Assembly: GCF_900105735.1 (NCBI RefSeq)
Contig: NZ_LT629793.1
Location: 2,232,001-2,296,000, forward strand
Length of the DNA: 64,000 nucleotides
DNA from: Pseudomonas yamanorum
GTDB lineage: Bacteria; Pseudomonadota; Gammaproteobacteria; Pseudomonadales; Pseudomonadaceae
Direction: 5' to 3'
Position numbers and translations under genes: made by a program. Numbering within the stretch: the stretch's first letter is position 1; every line of letters starts with the position of its first letter. Below are positions 42,283 to 53,688 of the stretch, piece by piece. A model generated the notes under the pieces. That model was not told the origin of the DNA, searched no databases, and saw only the letters and a program-made list of their open reading frames with translations.

Positions 42283-44700
42283 ATGAGCACTGATGGTGCT
42301 TCAAGTCCAAGTCGCCTGCTGCCCAGGCTACTGGGGATCTTGCTGCTGATAATGGGCCTGGCCTTGTTGGCCGGGGGGATCAAGCTGAGCATGCTCGGCG
42401 GGTCGCTGTATTACCTGCTGGCCGGTCTCGGCATCACCGTCACCGGTCTGTTGCTGCTGGCAGCACGCCGCGCGGCGCTGGGCTTGTACGCACTGGTGCT
42501 GTTTGCCAGCACCGTCTGGGCGCTGTGGGAAGTCGGCCTGGACTGGTGGCAGTTGGTGCCGCGCCTGGCCCTGCTGTTCGCCCTCGGCATCGTCATGCTG
42601 CTCCCATGGTTCCGCCGTCCATTGCTGCGTGGCCAAGCCTCGCCGCTAGGCACTGGCGCCCTGAGCGTCGCCGTCGTACTGGCCGGTGCCGCCGCCTTGG
42701 CCAGCCAATTCACCGACCCGGGTGCCATGGTCAAGAAAGGCCAACTGGACCGCGATGCGGTGCCAGGCATGGCCAGCGCCGCGCCAGCTCAGGCCGATGG
42801 TGACTGGAACTCCTATGGCCGCTCGGCCTTCGGTGATCGTTACTCGCCACTCGCGCAGATCACTCCGGAAAACGCCCACAAGCTGGTGCCAGCCTGGACG
42901 TTCCGTACTGGCGACATCCCTGGCCCAGGCGATCCCGGTGAAACCACCGCGGAAAACACCCCGCTGAAAGTCAACGGCATGCTCTACGTGTGCACGCCTC
43001 ACAGCCAGGTCATTGCCCTGGATCCAGACACCGGCAAGGAAATCTGGCGTTTCGACCCGAAGATCAGCACCGAAGGCGCTGCAAACTTCAAAGGTTGGGC
43101 GCACATGACCTGCCGTGGCGTGTCGTATCACGATGACGCCGTGTATGCCTCCGAGCAAAGCCCGACTGGCAGCGCCAGCCCGGCCGCCGCGCCGAATGCC
43201 TGCCCGAAACGCATCTTCGTACCTACCGCCGACACCCGTCTGATCGCCCTGAACGCCGACACCGGCAAGATGTGCGAAGACTTCGGTGACAAGGGCCAGG
43301 TCGACCTGCGTGCCAACATCGGCACCTTCGCCCCAGGCGGTTACTACTCCACCTCGCCACCGGCTGTTACCAAGAACCTGGTAGTGATCGGCGGTCACGT
43401 GACCGACAACGTCTCCACCGACGAGCCTAGCGGCGTGATCCGCGCGTTCGACGTGCACACCGGCAAGCTGGTGTGGAACTGGGACAGCGGCAACCCGGAC
43501 GACACTACCCCGTTGGCCGAGGGCAAGACCTACACCCGCAACTCGCCAAACATGTGGTCGATGTTCGCGGTGGACGAAAAACTCGGCATGCTCTACCTGC
43601 CGATGGGTAACCAGATGCCCGACCAGTACGGCGGCGACCGGACTCCGGATTCCGAGAAGTACAGCGCCGGCCTGACTGCCCTGGACATCGATAGCGGCCA
43701 CGTGAAATGGACCTTCCAGTTCACTCACCATGATCTGTGGGACATGGACGTGGGCGGCCAGCCTTCGCTGATCGACATCAAGACCGCTGACGGCGTGAAA
43801 AAAGCGGTAATGGCGTCGACCAAGCAAGGCAGCATCTACACCCTGGACCGCACCAACGGTCAGCCCGTGGTGCCGATCAATGAAATCCCTGTACCGCAAG
43901 GCGCAGTGGCCGGCGATCACACCGCACCGACCCAACCGAAATCCGACCTGAACTTCATGCCACCGCCCCTCAAGGAGCGTGACATGTGGGGCGTGACGCC
44001 GTTCGACCAGATGCTGTGCCGGATTGACTTCAAATCCATGCGCTACGACGGTCCGTTCACCCCGCCATCGCTGCAAGGCTCGATCGTTTACCCGGGTAAC
44101 TTTGGCGTGTTCGACTGGGGCGGCATTTCCGTCGACCCGGTGCGCCAGATTGCCTTCGTGAACCCGAGCTACATGGCGTTCAAATCGAAACTGATCCCGG
44201 CCGCCGACATCGCCAAGCAAGGCCCACGGGTCAGCGAAACCGAAGGCGTGCAGCCGAACAAAGGCGCGCCGTACGGCGTGATCCTCGAAGCCATGCTGTC
44301 GCCACTGGGCCTGCCGTGCCAGGCGCCGGCGTGGGGTTATGTGGCCGCGGTCGACCTGACCAACCACCAGACCATCTGGATGCACAAGAACGGCACCGTG
44401 CGTGACAGCTCGCCGGTCCCGATTCCACTGACCATGGGCGTACCAAGCCTGGGCGGGACCTTCACCACTGCCGGTGGCGTGTCCTTCCTCAGCGGTACCC
44501 TTGACCAGTACCTGCGTGCCTATGACGTGAAAAACGGCAAGCAACTGTGGGAAGGCCGCCTGCCAGCAGGCGCGCAAACCACACCGATGACCTACACCGG
44601 CAAGGACGGCAAGCAGTACGTGCTGGTCATGGCCGGCGGTCATGGTTCCCTGGGCACCAAGCAGGGCGACTATGTGATGGCGTTTAAACTGCCGGATTAA
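42283..44700 (+). CDS. gcd: membrane-bound PQQ-dependent glucose dehydrogenase
   Basis: An 805-aa enzyme that oxidises glucose to gluconate in the periplasm and passes electrons to ubiquinone. About five N-terminal helices (residues 10-140) anchor a beta-propeller with PQQ motifs: DWNSYGRSAFGDRYSPLAQITPENAHKLVPAWTFRTGD, HMTCRGVSYHDD (the cofactor-site His region), and the repeated W-motifs. ATG 42283 follows AACGGAG; an earlier GTG (42238) lacks membrane-helix logic. Homologous quinate/shikimate dehydrogenases are less likely given OprB upstream. Strong terminator follows. Confidence 0.93.
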   Translation: MSTDGASSPSRLLPRLLGILLLIMGLALLAGGIKLSMLGGSLYYLLAGLGITVTGLLLLAARRAALGLYALVLFASTVWALWEVGLDWWQLVPRLALLFALGIVMLLPWFRRPLLRGQASPLGTGALSVAVVLAGAAALASQFTDPGAMVKKGQLDRDAVPGMASAAPAQADGDWNSYGRSAFGDRYSPLAQITPENAHKLVPAWTFRTGDIPGPGDPGETTAENTPLKVNGMLYVCTPHSQVIALDPDTGKEIWRFDPKISTEGAANFKGWAHMTCRGVSYHDDAVYASEQSPTGSASPAAAPNACPKRIFVPTADTRLIALNADTGKMCEDFGDKGQVDLRANIGTFAPGGYYSTSPPAVTKNLVVIGGHVTDNVSTDEPSGVIRAFDVHTGKLVWNWDSGNPDDTTPLAEGKTYTRNSPNMWSMFAVDEKLGMLYLPMGNQMPDQYGGDRTPDSEKYSAGLTALDIDSGHVKWTFQFTHHDLWDMDVGGQPSLIDIKTADGVKKAVMASTKQGSIYTLDRTNGQPVVPINEIPVPQGAVAGDHTAPTQPKSDLNFMPPPLKERDMWGVTPFDQMLCRIDFKSMRYDGPFTPPSLQGSIVYPGNFGVFDWGGISVDPVRQIAFVNPSYMAFKSKLIPAADIAKQGPRVSETEGVQPNKGAPYGVILEAMLSPLGLPCQAPAWGYVAAVDLTNHQTIWMHKNGTVRDSSPVPIPLTMGVPSLGGTFTTAGGVSFLSGTLDQYLRAYDVKNGKQLWEGRLPAGAQTTPMTYTGKDGKQYVLVMAGGHGSLGTKQGDYVMAFKLPD

Positions 44701-44720
44701 GTAACACCGGTGGTAATAAC

Positions 44721-44754
44721 AAGGCGGCTACCTTATGGGTAGCCGCCTTTTTTT
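44721..44754 (+). terminator. intrinsic terminator after gcd
   Basis: AAGGCGGCTACC pairs with GGTAGCCGCCTT across a 5-base loop, running into seven T residues, 20 bases after the gcd stop. Confidence 0.93.
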
Positions 44755-44761
44755 GTGCGTT

Positions 44762-47098
44762 TCACACCGGCACACGTTCGCGGCGCATCCACATTTCGAA
44801 AGCCATGGCGTTCAAGGGCCGGCTGATCAAATAGCCTTGGGCCGTGTCGCACTTCCAGAGCTTGAGCAGCTTGAGGCTGGGCTCGAACTCCACGCCTTCA
44901 GCCACCACCTTGAGCCCCAGGTTGTGACTCATTTCGATGGTCGAGCGCACGATCACGCCGTCGCCGGAGGTACTGTCGAGATTGCGTATGAATGACTGAT
45001 CGATCTTCAGCTCCTGCACCGGCAGGCGTTGCAGTTGCGCCAGGGATGAATAGCCGGTGCCGAAGTCGTCCACCGACAGGCTGATGCCACAACCGCGCAG
45101 TTGCTCCAGCACGCTGAGGGCCTGAACCGGGTTGTGCATGATCGCGCTTTCGGTGATTTCGAAGATCAATCGCCGGGCCGATACGCCATAGTGCGCCAAC
45201 AGCTCGGTCACCCGCAGGGCCAGGCTGTCATCGGCCAGGTCATCCACCGAGATGTTCACCGACAACTGCACCTGCAACCCGCGCACCTCCCACTCGGCCA
45301 ATTGACGAATGGCTTCTTCGATCACCCAGTGGGTAAGGTTGCCCATGCTGCCGGTGCGCTCGGCCAAGGGAATGAACTCGGCGGGCGATACCAGCCCGAG
45401 GGTCGGATGTTGCCAGCGCAACAGCGCTTCGGCCTGGCTCACATGCCCATGGTGCAAGTCGAGCTTGGGCTGATAACACAGGTACAACTCGCCCTCCGCC
45501 GGTGCCCGGCGCAGGTCACGGATCAGGCTGATCTGCCGTTGGTGAGCGAGGTCGCGGTCCTGTTGGTAAATCTGTAAATAACCCGGGAACGCTGCCGCAT
45601 CGTGACGGGCAATGGCGGCGCGGCTGATCAGCTCTTCAACCTGCTGGCCGTCGGCCGGGTACGCGGCGATGCCGATGCTCACTTCATGGCGCAGTTCATC
45701 ACCGCCAATGCGCTGGGGCTCGGTCAGCAGCCCATACAAGCGGTCAGCCAGGGCCACGACGCGGTCAATCTCGGTGTTTTCCAGCAACAGCAAAAACTCG
45801 CTGCCGGTGATGCGCGCAGCGGTGTCACTGGCCGAGAGGCTCGACAGCAGGCAGCGGCTGGCTTCGCGGAGCATTTCTTCCACGCCTTCCGGGCCGTAGC
45901 CTTCGTTAATCACGCGGTAGTTCTCAATCCCCAGATACAGCAACACCACGGGCCGACCGGCGCTGATGGCACTGCCGAGGCGTTCCATGGCCAGCGCCCG
46001 GTTGGGCAGGCCGGTAAGCGGGTCGTGCAGCGCGTTGTGGGCCAGTTGCCGCTCGCGCACCGCGATCCCGGTTTGCATGGCGTTGAAGGCCTCGGCCAAC
46101 AGGCCGAACTCATCATGGCTGCGCACCCGCACCGGCGTCCGGTAGTCGCCGGCACCGATACGCTCGGCCGCCTGCACCAGCGCATTGAGTGGACGCGAAA
46201 CTCTCCGCGCCAAAAACAAAGCGCCCGCCAACGACACCAGCAGCACCACCAGGGCGATCGCGAGAAATTGCCGATCCAGCGGCGCGAAGGATTCAAGGGC
46301 GTGGTCCAGAGGACTTTGCAGCAGCACCCGCACCTCACCGCCCTCTGCGGTGTTGCCCAAAGGCAACACCTGGCTGAGATAACGCTGGCCGTGAAACAGG
46401 TTCAGTTGCGCCTCAGGATTGATGTACGGAGCCTGCAAGTCGCTGGTAATTGATGTCTGGAATGCCTCGGGCTGAGTGCTGAACAATTCGCCAGGCTGGC
46501 CGTGCTGCACACTGAGGAACGACACTTCCAGGTTGCTCATGGAGCGCAATTCACTGGCGAAGATTTCGTCCATAGGCAAGCCCATGACAACAAGGGCAAT
46601 CGGTGTGGGGTCGACGACTTCCTGCTGTACCAGCAGAAAAGGCCGGCCATCCAGGGCCACGATCAACATTTGCAGGCCGCTGCGCCGGGCCTGGCGCAAG
46701 GCGTCGTTGTAGGGAAAGGCCTGGCCGGGGGTCAACGCCTGTAACGTGCTGACCATCACGTTGCCGTCGAGGCCCAGCACAAACACTTCACTGGACGTCA
46801 GGCCGGTGCCATGCCGGCGCAGGGCAGCGAGAATCTCGGCGGGCTCGCCCTCGGCGACAGACTGGCGGAAGGGCAGGTCTGCCGTGAGCCAGTTCAAACC
46901 GTATTGCAGACGCCGGCCACGCAGGTCGAGCAAGCGCTCGAACACTTGGCTGCCGGTTTCCAATTGCACCTGGGCCTGGTTTTCCACGGCGCTATTGGTC
47001 GCGGTCTTCACGGCGAAGTACACCGCAGCCACCACCACCAGTAACAGCAGCGCCAGCACCCCGGCGATCCGGGTTTGAAATGTATGGCGCCACCTCAT
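44762..47098 (-). CDS. GGDEF-EAL membrane protein, probable c-di-GMP phosphodiesterase
   Basis: A 778-aa inner-membrane protein: helix at about 10-30, a periplasmic sensor to about 280 (CHASE4-like), second helix, HAMP (RRVSRPLNALVQAAERIGAGDY), GGDEF domain and EAL domain. The GGDEF motif is ITGSEF, degenerate, so cyclase activity is unlikely. The EAL domain keeps EALLRWQHP, IFEITESAIM, VDDFGTGYSSL and KIDQSFIRNL, so phosphodiesterase activity is expected. Start ATG 47098 follows AGAGGG; a longer ORF upstream lacks sense as a membrane N-terminus. Confidence 0.9.
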   Translation of the reverse strand: MRWRHTFQTRIAGVLALLLLVVVAAVYFAVKTATNSAVENQAQVQLETGSQVFERLLDLRGRRLQYGLNWLTADLPFRQSVAEGEPAEILAALRRHGTGLTSSEVFVLGLDGNVMVSTLQALTPGQAFPYNDALRQARRSGLQMLIVALDGRPFLLVQQEVVDPTPIALVVMGLPMDEIFASELRSMSNLEVSFLSVQHGQPGELFSTQPEAFQTSITSDLQAPYINPEAQLNLFHGQRYLSQVLPLGNTAEGGEVRVLLQSPLDHALESFAPLDRQFLAIALVVLLVSLAGALFLARRVSRPLNALVQAAERIGAGDYRTPVRVRSHDEFGLLAEAFNAMQTGIAVRERQLAHNALHDPLTGLPNRALAMERLGSAISAGRPVVLLYLGIENYRVINEGYGPEGVEEMLREASRCLLSSLSASDTAARITGSEFLLLLENTEIDRVVALADRLYGLLTEPQRIGGDELRHEVSIGIAAYPADGQQVEELISRAAIARHDAAAFPGYLQIYQQDRDLAHQRQISLIRDLRRAPAEGELYLCYQPKLDLHHGHVSQAEALLRWQHPTLGLVSPAEFIPLAERTGSMGNLTHWVIEEAIRQLAEWEVRGLQVQLSVNISVDDLADDSLALRVTELLAHYGVSARRLIFEITESAIMHNPVQALSVLEQLRGCGISLSVDDFGTGYSSLAQLQRLPVQELKIDQSFIRNLDSTSGDGVIVRSTIEMSHNLGLKVVAEGVEFEPSLKLLKLWKCDTAQGYLISRPLNAMAFEMWMRRERVPV

Positions 47099-47191
47099 TT
47101 TGTTGCCCTCTGGCAGCGCCTGTCCCCTCCAGCCGAAATGTCCCTTCGTCATACGCGTCCCTCGCGACAGCTGAACCGGCGTCAAATAAAC

Positions 47192-47208
47192 GTCCTTTTT
47201 AAAAGGAC
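47192..47208. promoter_or_regulatory. inverted repeat upstream of the GGDEF-EAL gene
   Basis: GTCCTTTT-T-AAAAGGAC, perfect 8-bp arms, lies 94 bases before the gene start. It may be an operator or a short terminator-like element; no T-run beyond the arm. Confidence 0.35.
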
Positions 47209-47301
47209 ATTCGAACTATCCAGACTAGCTGCGCAAAGGAAGAAGTGCATCCAATAAATACGGGAACTTGGGTGTCATTAAATTGGCGACAAGCCTCTGC
47301 C

Positions 47302-48470
47302 TCAGCCACGCGCCCGCATGAAATCCCCCCAGCGCCGCACCAGGTAGTTGTGCTCGTCCATCACCGAGTTCCACACCGCGATGTGCCCCATGCGCTGCTC
47401 ATAGGAGCCCCCGTCGCGCACTTCGCCCACATCAATCAACGGCAAGCCATCGCTGCCCAACAGCTCTTCCCGCGCGGGCAGGCCGGCGTACCAGTAATCC
47501 CACTCGGCGCTGCTCAGGTGATCACGGCTGCGGGCCGGGTTGCCGATGTAGTACCCCTGGCGCGCCATCACCGCACCTGGCCAGCCGGACAGCCACCAGT
47601 TGAGGTAGGCATAGGCCGCATCCAGCACCGGGCCCTTGGCATGGCGCGACAACGACAACCCGCCGAACCAGGCGCGATAACCTTCACGGGGTACCGCCAA
47701 GCGGTATTTGACCCCGGCCCGGTGCAGGCGCATCAGGGTCGGTGACCACAAACTCTGGATGTCGATGCTCGGGCTGAGCATCAATTGCGCCGCCTCTTCG
47801 TCATCCGACCAGAACGCCGCGAAGTGCCCTTCCTTCTGCTTGCGTACAAGGATATCCGCCAGCACATCGATCTCTTCGATGCTCATGTTGCCGATGTCCT
47901 TGAAGCTCGCGAGCCCCGCGCCTTGCACGGCCAGCGCCGCGTCGAGGGCACCGATGGCGGCGTCACTCTGCAGCGCAGTGCGTGCGCCCCAGGCCGGGTC
48001 GAGCAGCCAGCCCCAGCTCTCATTGGCGCGGTTGAACCCTTCGGGCAAGCGCTCGGGGCGGTAGGCGAAACTGTCGGCGTTGTGGGTCAGGGGCAACATG
48101 CTGATGCGTTCGGTCACGGTGCTGCCGAGGCTGCCATCGTGCTGCACGAAGAGGCGCTCGCTGGGCACACTGCCGCTGCCCAGGCGGTCGTTGGCGGACA
48201 AACGTCCGCGCTTGGGCAGGTCGTTGATCTCATGCCATAGCGCGATGCGCCGGGTGTCGATCGGCTGGATCGCCCGGGCCGGCCACACGAAATCGACGTT
48301 GTGAAACCACTGGTCGTAGAGGTCGTAGCTGTCCGGCTGCATCACCGCGATGCGCTGGGCCTGCTCCACATCGTGCACTTGGTACACCAGACGAATACCC
48401 AGCTCTTTTTCCGCTCGCACACGCAGGCATTCAAGCAAGGTCACCGAGGTACCGAGGACGCGGAGCGTGA

Positions 48471-48474
<4 letters not shown>
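47302..48474 (-). CDS. solute-binding-protein-fold protein lacking a signal peptide
   Basis: A 390-aa protein beginning MITLRVLGTSVTLLECLRVRAEKELGIRLVYQVHD, with a periplasmic-binding-protein (COG0687-like) pattern: YDLYDQWFHNVDF, LPLTHNADSFAYRPERLP, EGYRAWFGGLSLSRHAKGPVLDAAYAYLNWWLSGWPG. No signal peptide is present, and the upstream ORF extension has none either. Its ATG overlaps the CobW-type gene stop by 4 bases. Absence of permease genes in the operon and of an export signal suggests a cytoplasmic binding or scaffold role. Last gene of the eight-gene operon. Confidence 0.75.
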
Positions 48475-49441
<967 letters not shown>

Positions 49442-49445
<4 letters not shown>

Positions 49446-49741
49446 GGCTGTTGCTCCAGATGATCCAGCAGTCGCGGGTCCAACGGGTCCAACGGCCGAC
49501 CGAGCATGGTTTCTGCCGCCCGCCACAGTTGATCCAGGCCGCTGGCCAGTTCCTGTTTGCCGGTGGCGCCCAGCAGCAGATAGGACGCGCCCTGGAAGTC
49601 TTCGACCTTGAGTCGGAACACCGCCAGCACCTGGTTGATCGCCGCGATGCGGCGCAGGCGTTCGCGGCGGCGCGGCAACTCATCCCCCAGGGGATCGCTC
49701 CAGTGCAGGTCTTCGCCCAGCAGGCCGCAAAGTCCACACAT
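49442..49741 (-). CDS. small CGLCG-motif protein
   Basis: A 99-aa protein starting MCGLCGLLGEDLHWSDPLGDELPRRRERLRRI. The CxxC pair at Cys2 and Cys5 suggests metal or redox binding. A middle segment FRLKVEDFQGASYLLLGATGKQELASGLDQLW is otherwise unknown to me. It overlaps the CobW-type gene by 4 bases (ATGA), suggesting a functional link, for instance as metal donor or acceptor. An upstream start at 49768 is possible. Confidence 0.72.
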
Positions 49742-49754
49742 GCTTAGTGCCCGC

Positions 49755-50498
49755 TCATGGCATGACATCGCCGGAGTTCGGGCCCAGGGTCTGGCCGACG
49801 AACAGATTGCCGCCGGGCTCGCTGGCCAATAACACAGCGGTGGGCGCCACTTCGTCCGCCAGACCGAAACGGCCCAGCGGCAGCTCGGCGGCCTTGGCGC
49901 GTTTCCAAGTGTCGCTGATGCCGCCTACCAACGGCGTCTCAATCGGCCCGGGCGCAATGGCGTTGACCAGTACGTTGTCCTTGGCCACTTCCAGGGCCAG
50001 GGATTTAGTGAAGCCGATCACGCCGGCCTTTGCCGCTGCATAGTGCGTCAACTCGGCGCCGCCCTTGATCCCCAGTTGCGAGGCGACGTTGATGATCCGG
50101 CCCCAGCGCTGGGCGATCATGTGAGGCAAGGCGCGCTGGCTGGCGACGAACACGCTGGTGAGGTCAACCCGCAGCATGTCGTTCCACATGTCGAGGGTGA
50201 GGTCGACGCACCGGGCCTGGGTCAGCATGCCGGCGTTGTTGACCAGGATGTCGATGCCACCGTAGTGGGTGACACAGGCATCGACGCTGGCCTGGGCGCC
50301 GTCGACGGTGCCGACATCGGCCACGCATTCGAGGACCTCGGCGCCGAGGTTACGGCAAGTGATGGCGGTTTCGGCGAGGGTGCCGGCGTCGCGGTCGGCC
50401 AGTAGCAGGCGCGCACCTTCGACGGCGTAGGCGATGGCGGCGCCGATGCCGCTGCCGGCACCGGTGATCACGGCGCGGCGGTTAGCGAGTTGGGGCAT
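49755..50498 (-). CDS. SDR family oxidoreductase
   Basis: A 247-aa classical short-chain dehydrogenase: ITGAGSGIGAAIAYAV, NNAG in DILVNNAGMLTQA, Ser in IINVASQLG, and [11 protein letters not shown]. Cytosolic, NAD(P)-dependent, substrate unknown. It starts after a REP doublet (50528-50614) that separates it from the second SDR gene. Member of the catabolic operon. Confidence 0.9.
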   Translation of the reverse strand: MPQLANRRAVITGAGSGIGAAIAYAVEGARLLLADRDAGTLAETAITCRNLGAEVLECVADVGTVDGAQASVDACVTHYGGIDILVNNAGMLTQARCVDLTLDMWNDMLRVDLTSVFVASQRALPHMIAQRWGRIINVASQLGIKGGAELTHYAAAKAGVIGFTKSLALEVAKDNVLVNAIAPGPIETPLVGGISDTWKRAKAAELPLGRFGLADEVAPTAVLLASEPGGNLFVGQTLGPNSGDVMP

Positions 50499-50527
50499 TG
50501 TTATTCCTCTACGGGTCGAGTGTTACC

Positions 50528-50614
50528 TGTGGGAGCTGGCTTGCCTGCGATGGCATCACCTCGATTTATCTGAAGGACCGAGTTGTATGCATCGCAGGCA
50601 AGCCAGCTCCCACA
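50528..50614. repeat. REP doublet (REPIN)
   Basis: TGTGGGAGCTGGCTTGCC... at 50528-50552 and its inverted counterpart at 50590-50614 flank a unique 37-base centre. This is the typical palindromic REP pair of fluorescent pseudomonads. It lies inside the operon between two SDR genes and could affect mRNA stability or read-through. It is the CTGGC-variant. Confidence 0.9.
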
Positions 50615-50642
50615 TTTGAATTGCATCAGACTTGAAACCGCA

Positions 50643-51404
50643 TCAATCCGGCCAGCGCACGGTCAAGCCACCATCAATCACGATGCTCTGCCCGGTCAGG
50701 TAGCTCGATTCTTCACTGGTCAAAAACCGCACCAGAGACGCGACTTCATCCGCACGCCCTACCCGGCCCAGCGGAATCGCCCGCGCCGCTTTCGCCAGCC
50801 CTTCCGGCCCGAGGGAGTTCTTCGCGTCCAGCGACTGCGGCGTCTCGATCAACCCCGGAATCACCGCATTGCAACGAATCCCCAACGACGCCAATTCCAC
50901 CGCCAGCGACCGACACAACCCCGGCACACCGGCCTTGGCCGCCGCATAGTGCGCGTGCTCCTGCCAGCCATACACACCACCGGCAATCGACGAAATCGCC
51001 ACCAGCGCGCCGCCTTCATGCATGTGCCGGGTCGCCGCCCGGAAGGTGCGCATCACTCCGGTCAGGTCGACGTTGAGCATCTCGTTCCACAGCGCGTCAG
51101 TCATCTCCAGCAGTGGCGCACGGCGCAACAATCCTGCGTTGGCCACCGCGTAATCGAGGCGACCGAAGTGCTGGACCGCCTGCGCCGCCAGGTTATCCAC
51201 CGACGCGGTATCGCCCACGTCCAATGGCAACATCAGGCATTCACCGCCGGCCTCTTCCACCAGCGCAACCGTGTGATGCGGGTCATGGGGATCGGCCGGG
51301 TAATACCCACCCACCACCGCCACGCCGCTGCGGGCATACGCCACCGCGAGGGCCTGGCCGATGCCGCTGGCGGCACCGGTAATCAATGCAACTTTACGAC
51401 TCAT
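50643..51404 (-). CDS. SDR family oxidoreductase
   Basis: A 253-aa [20 protein letters not shown] at the N-terminus, [12 protein letters not shown], Ser in [20 protein letters not shown], and C-terminal [12 protein letters not shown]. It resembles 3-oxoacyl-ACP reductase-like dehydrogenases used in catabolism. A longer ORF upstream is not supported; ATG 51404 follows an AAGGAG-like site. The MFS gene stop is 12 bases away. Confidence 0.9.
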   Translation of the reverse strand: MSRKVALITGAASGIGQALAVAYARSGVAVVGGYYPADPHDPHHTVALVEEAGGECLMLPLDVGDTASVDNLAAQAVQHFGRLDYAVANAGLLRRAPLLEMTDALWNEMLNVDLTGVMRTFRAATRHMHEGGALVAISSIAGGVYGWQEHAHYAAAKAGVPGLCRSLAVELASLGIRCNAVIPGLIETPQSLDAKNSLGPEGLAKAARAIPLGRVGRADEVASLVRFLTSEESSYLTGQSIVIDGGLTVRWPD

Positions 51405-51415
51405 CAACTGACTCC

Positions 51416-52756
51416 TTACTGGACGGTTTCCGGACGCACATGGCGCGCGGCAAACATCAACGCACCGGACAGGAAGCACGGCAGCGCGCCGAACCACAGC
51501 GCAGCGGTCTGCCAGTCGCTGCCGGCCGACAACACTTGGGTCGCGCCAAACCCGGCAACCACTGCACCAATGGGCCCCATGGCATGGATGATCGCGCCGC
51601 CGGTGGCCCGAATGCTGGTGGGAAAACTTTCGCTGATGAAAAACAGTGCCGCCGAGTACGGCCCGATCAGGAAGAACAGGCCCAGGCTGTAGAGCCCGAC
51701 CACCATCGCCATGTTGCTCGGGCCAAACAGCATCCCGGCAAACGACAGCCCGCCGAGCATCCAGCCCAGGCCGATGACGTTGCGCCGGCCGATCTTGTCG
51801 CCCATCCAGCCGTGGCTGAGGTAACCGCAGTAACCCACCAGGTTCGACAGCACGAGGATGATCAGCGAGTTCTCGAACGAGATGTGGTGCACGCTGACGA
51901 TCACCGACGTACCCAACACGCTGAACACCTGGATCGCGGCCCAGTTGAGCAACAACGCCGCACCAATCACCAAGGTTGCACGGCGGGCCGGGCCACGGAA
52001 GGCGGCCTTGAGGCCGGCCTTGCTGTGTTCGTCATAGTCCACGCCGTAGGTCACGGCGACGTTTTGCGCTTCTTTCACCGAGCCGCTTTTGCGCAGCTCG
52101 CTGATGCGCTGGTGAATCTGGAACTGCGGGCTCTCCTTGAGCTTGCGCGCCATGACCGCAATCACAATCGCCGGGATCGCCGCAAACACAAAGCAGCCCT
52201 GCCAGCCGATCACCGGCAGCAACAGCGCGGTCAAACCTGCCGCGATCAACGCGCCCACCGGCCAGCCACCTTGCACCAGGCTGTAGATAAAGCCACGGCG
52301 CTTGGCCAGTTTCGGGTCATCGGAAGCGGCGTACAGCTCGCTCAGGTAAGTGGCATTAACGGTTTCCTCGGCATACCCCAGGCCGCCCAGCGAACGGATC
52401 AGGATCAGCGACGACTTGCCCCACGCGCCGCCAATGGCGGTCAGTGCCGAGCAGATTGCCGAACCGGCGACGGTGAAAATAATCCCTTTGCGCCGGCCCA
52501 GCTTGTCAACGATCGGACCGATGGCCAGCGCAACCACGGCGGTGCCTACCGCCACCCATGTCGCTATCTCCGCTTGCTCCACTTCACCCCAATTAAAGTG
52601 CCGCCCGATTTCCGGCAGCAAGGTGCCGAAAAGAATGAAGTCATACACCGCAAACACCCAGGCGAAAAACGCGATCCAGGTGGCGAAACGCACTTCCTTG
52701 GGCGTCAGTTGCCGGGGTTTCCAGCCAGTCAGATCAAGCTTGTTGTAGATAGACAT
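51416..52756 (-). CDS. MFS transporter (aromatic/dicarboxylate-type)
   Basis: A 446-aa carrier with about 12 helices. The first loop pattern [14 protein letters not shown] and later [14 protein letters not shown] are the duplicated MFS signatures; [21 protein letters not shown] near the start fits the metabolite:H+ symporter (sugar/benzoate/sialate) branch. It likely brings the operon's substrate into the cell. Confidence 0.88.
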   Translation of the reverse strand: MSIYNKLDLTGWKPRQLTPKEVRFATWIAFFAWVFAVYDFILFGTLLPEIGRHFNWGEVEQAEIATWVAVGTAVVALAIGPIVDKLGRRKGIIFTVAGSAICSALTAIGGAWGKSSLILIRSLGGLGYAEETVNATYLSELYAASDDPKLAKRRGFIYSLVQGGWPVGALIAAGLTALLLPVIGWQGCFVFAAIPAIVIAVMARKLKESPQFQIHQRISELRKSGSVKEAQNVAVTYGVDYDEHSKAGLKAAFRGPARRATLVIGAALLLNWAAIQVFSVLGTSVIVSVHHISFENSLIILVLSNLVGYCGYLSHGWMGDKIGRRNVIGLGWMLGGLSFAGMLFGPSNMAMVVGLYSLGLFFLIGPYSAALFFISESFPTSIRATGGAIIHAMGPIGAVVAGFGATQVLSAGSDWQTAALWFGALPCFLSGALMFAARHVRPETVQ

Positions 52757-52798
52757 GAATCGCGCCTCGGGAGGTTGGCCAGGGTTTAGGTACGGGTC

Positions 52799-53677
52799 TC
52801 AGGTCCGCGGTTGGCGGCGGATAAAGTCATCGGCGATTTCGTCGAAGGTGACGAAGCGCACGCCGGCATGGCTCTGGATATGTTCGATCAGCCGCTCAAG
52901 CATCAGCAGCACTTGCGGGCGGCCGGAAACGTCGGGGTGGATGGTCATGGTGAACACCGCGTGTTCGTGCTCGCGGTAGACCCAGTCGAACTGGTCGCGC
53001 CACATTTCTTCCAGGTGACGCGGGTTGACGAAGCCGTGGCTGTTGGGGGCTTTCTTGATGAACATCATCGGCGGCAGGTCGTCGAGGTACCAGTTGGCCG
53101 GGATCTCCACCAGGTCGGTTTCTTCGCCGCGTACCAGGGGTTTCATCCAGGTGTCGGGGTGCTGGCTGTAGTCGATCTTGGTCCAGCTGTCGCCCTTGCG
53201 CACGTAGTACGGATGGAAGTCGTTGTGCATCAGACTGTGGTCGTACTTGATGCCTTTTTTCAGCAGCAGTTCGTTGGTGACCTTGCTGAATTCCCACCAC
53301 GGCGCGACGTAGCCGGTGGGGCGTTTGCCGGTGACCTGGGTGATCAGCTCGATGGACTTGTCGAGGACAATTTCTTCCTGCTCGGCGGTCATCGCAATCG
53401 GGTTTTCGTGGCTGTAGCCGTGCACACCGATTTCGTGGCCGGCGTCGGCCACCGCCTTCATTTGCTCGGGGAAAGTTTCCATCGAGTGGCCGGGGATAAA
53501 CCAGGTGGTACGCAGGCCATAGCGCTCGAACAATTTGAGCAGGCGTGGCGCACCGATTTCACCGGCGAACAGGCCACGGGAAATGTCGTCCGGGGAGTCT
53601 TCGCCGCCATAGGAACCGAGCCAGCCGGCGACCGCGTCGACGTCGACGCCAAATGCACAGAGGATGTCTTTAGCCAT
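52799..53677 (-). CDS. PuuE/PgdA-like NodB-family hydrolase
   Basis: A 292-aa NodB-homology protein: metal Asp in [17 protein letters not shown] and His pair in [12 protein letters not shown] region (HGYSHE), then APWWEFS and IPANWYLDD. It is strikingly like H. pylori PgdA (HP0310) and the PuuE allantoinase branch, which act on cyclic amides/ureides rather than sugars. A pseudomonad relative of similar length has, as I recall, been described as a cyclic imide hydrolase. No signal peptide, so a cytosolic ring hydrolase fits better than a peptidoglycan deacetylase. The amidase gene upstream supports a two-step amide breakdown. Confidence 0.82.
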   Translation of the reverse strand: MAKDILCAFGVDVDAVAGWLGSYGGEDSPDDISRGLFAGEIGAPRLLKLFERYGLRTTWFIPGHSMETFPEQMKAVADAGHEIGVHGYSHENPIAMTAEQEEIVLDKSIELITQVTGKRPTGYVAPWWEFSKVTNELLLKKGIKYDHSLMHNDFHPYYVRKGDSWTKIDYSQHPDTWMKPLVRGEETDLVEIPANWYLDDLPPMMFIKKAPNSHGFVNPRHLEEMWRDQFDWVYREHEHAVFTMTIHPDVSGRPQVLLMLERLIEHIQSHAGVRFVTFDEIADDFIRRQPRT

Positions 53678-53688
53678 GATGTGTCTCC

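Noticed and set aside
42646..44643. 665-aa minus-strand open frame opposite gcd
   Set aside because: Shadow of gcd; sequence has no recognisable fold and is rich in His and Arg.
52799..53677. Peptidoglycan deacetylase
   Set aside because: Despite similarity to HpPgdA there is no signal peptide, and the operon is catabolic (amidase, SDRs, MFS).
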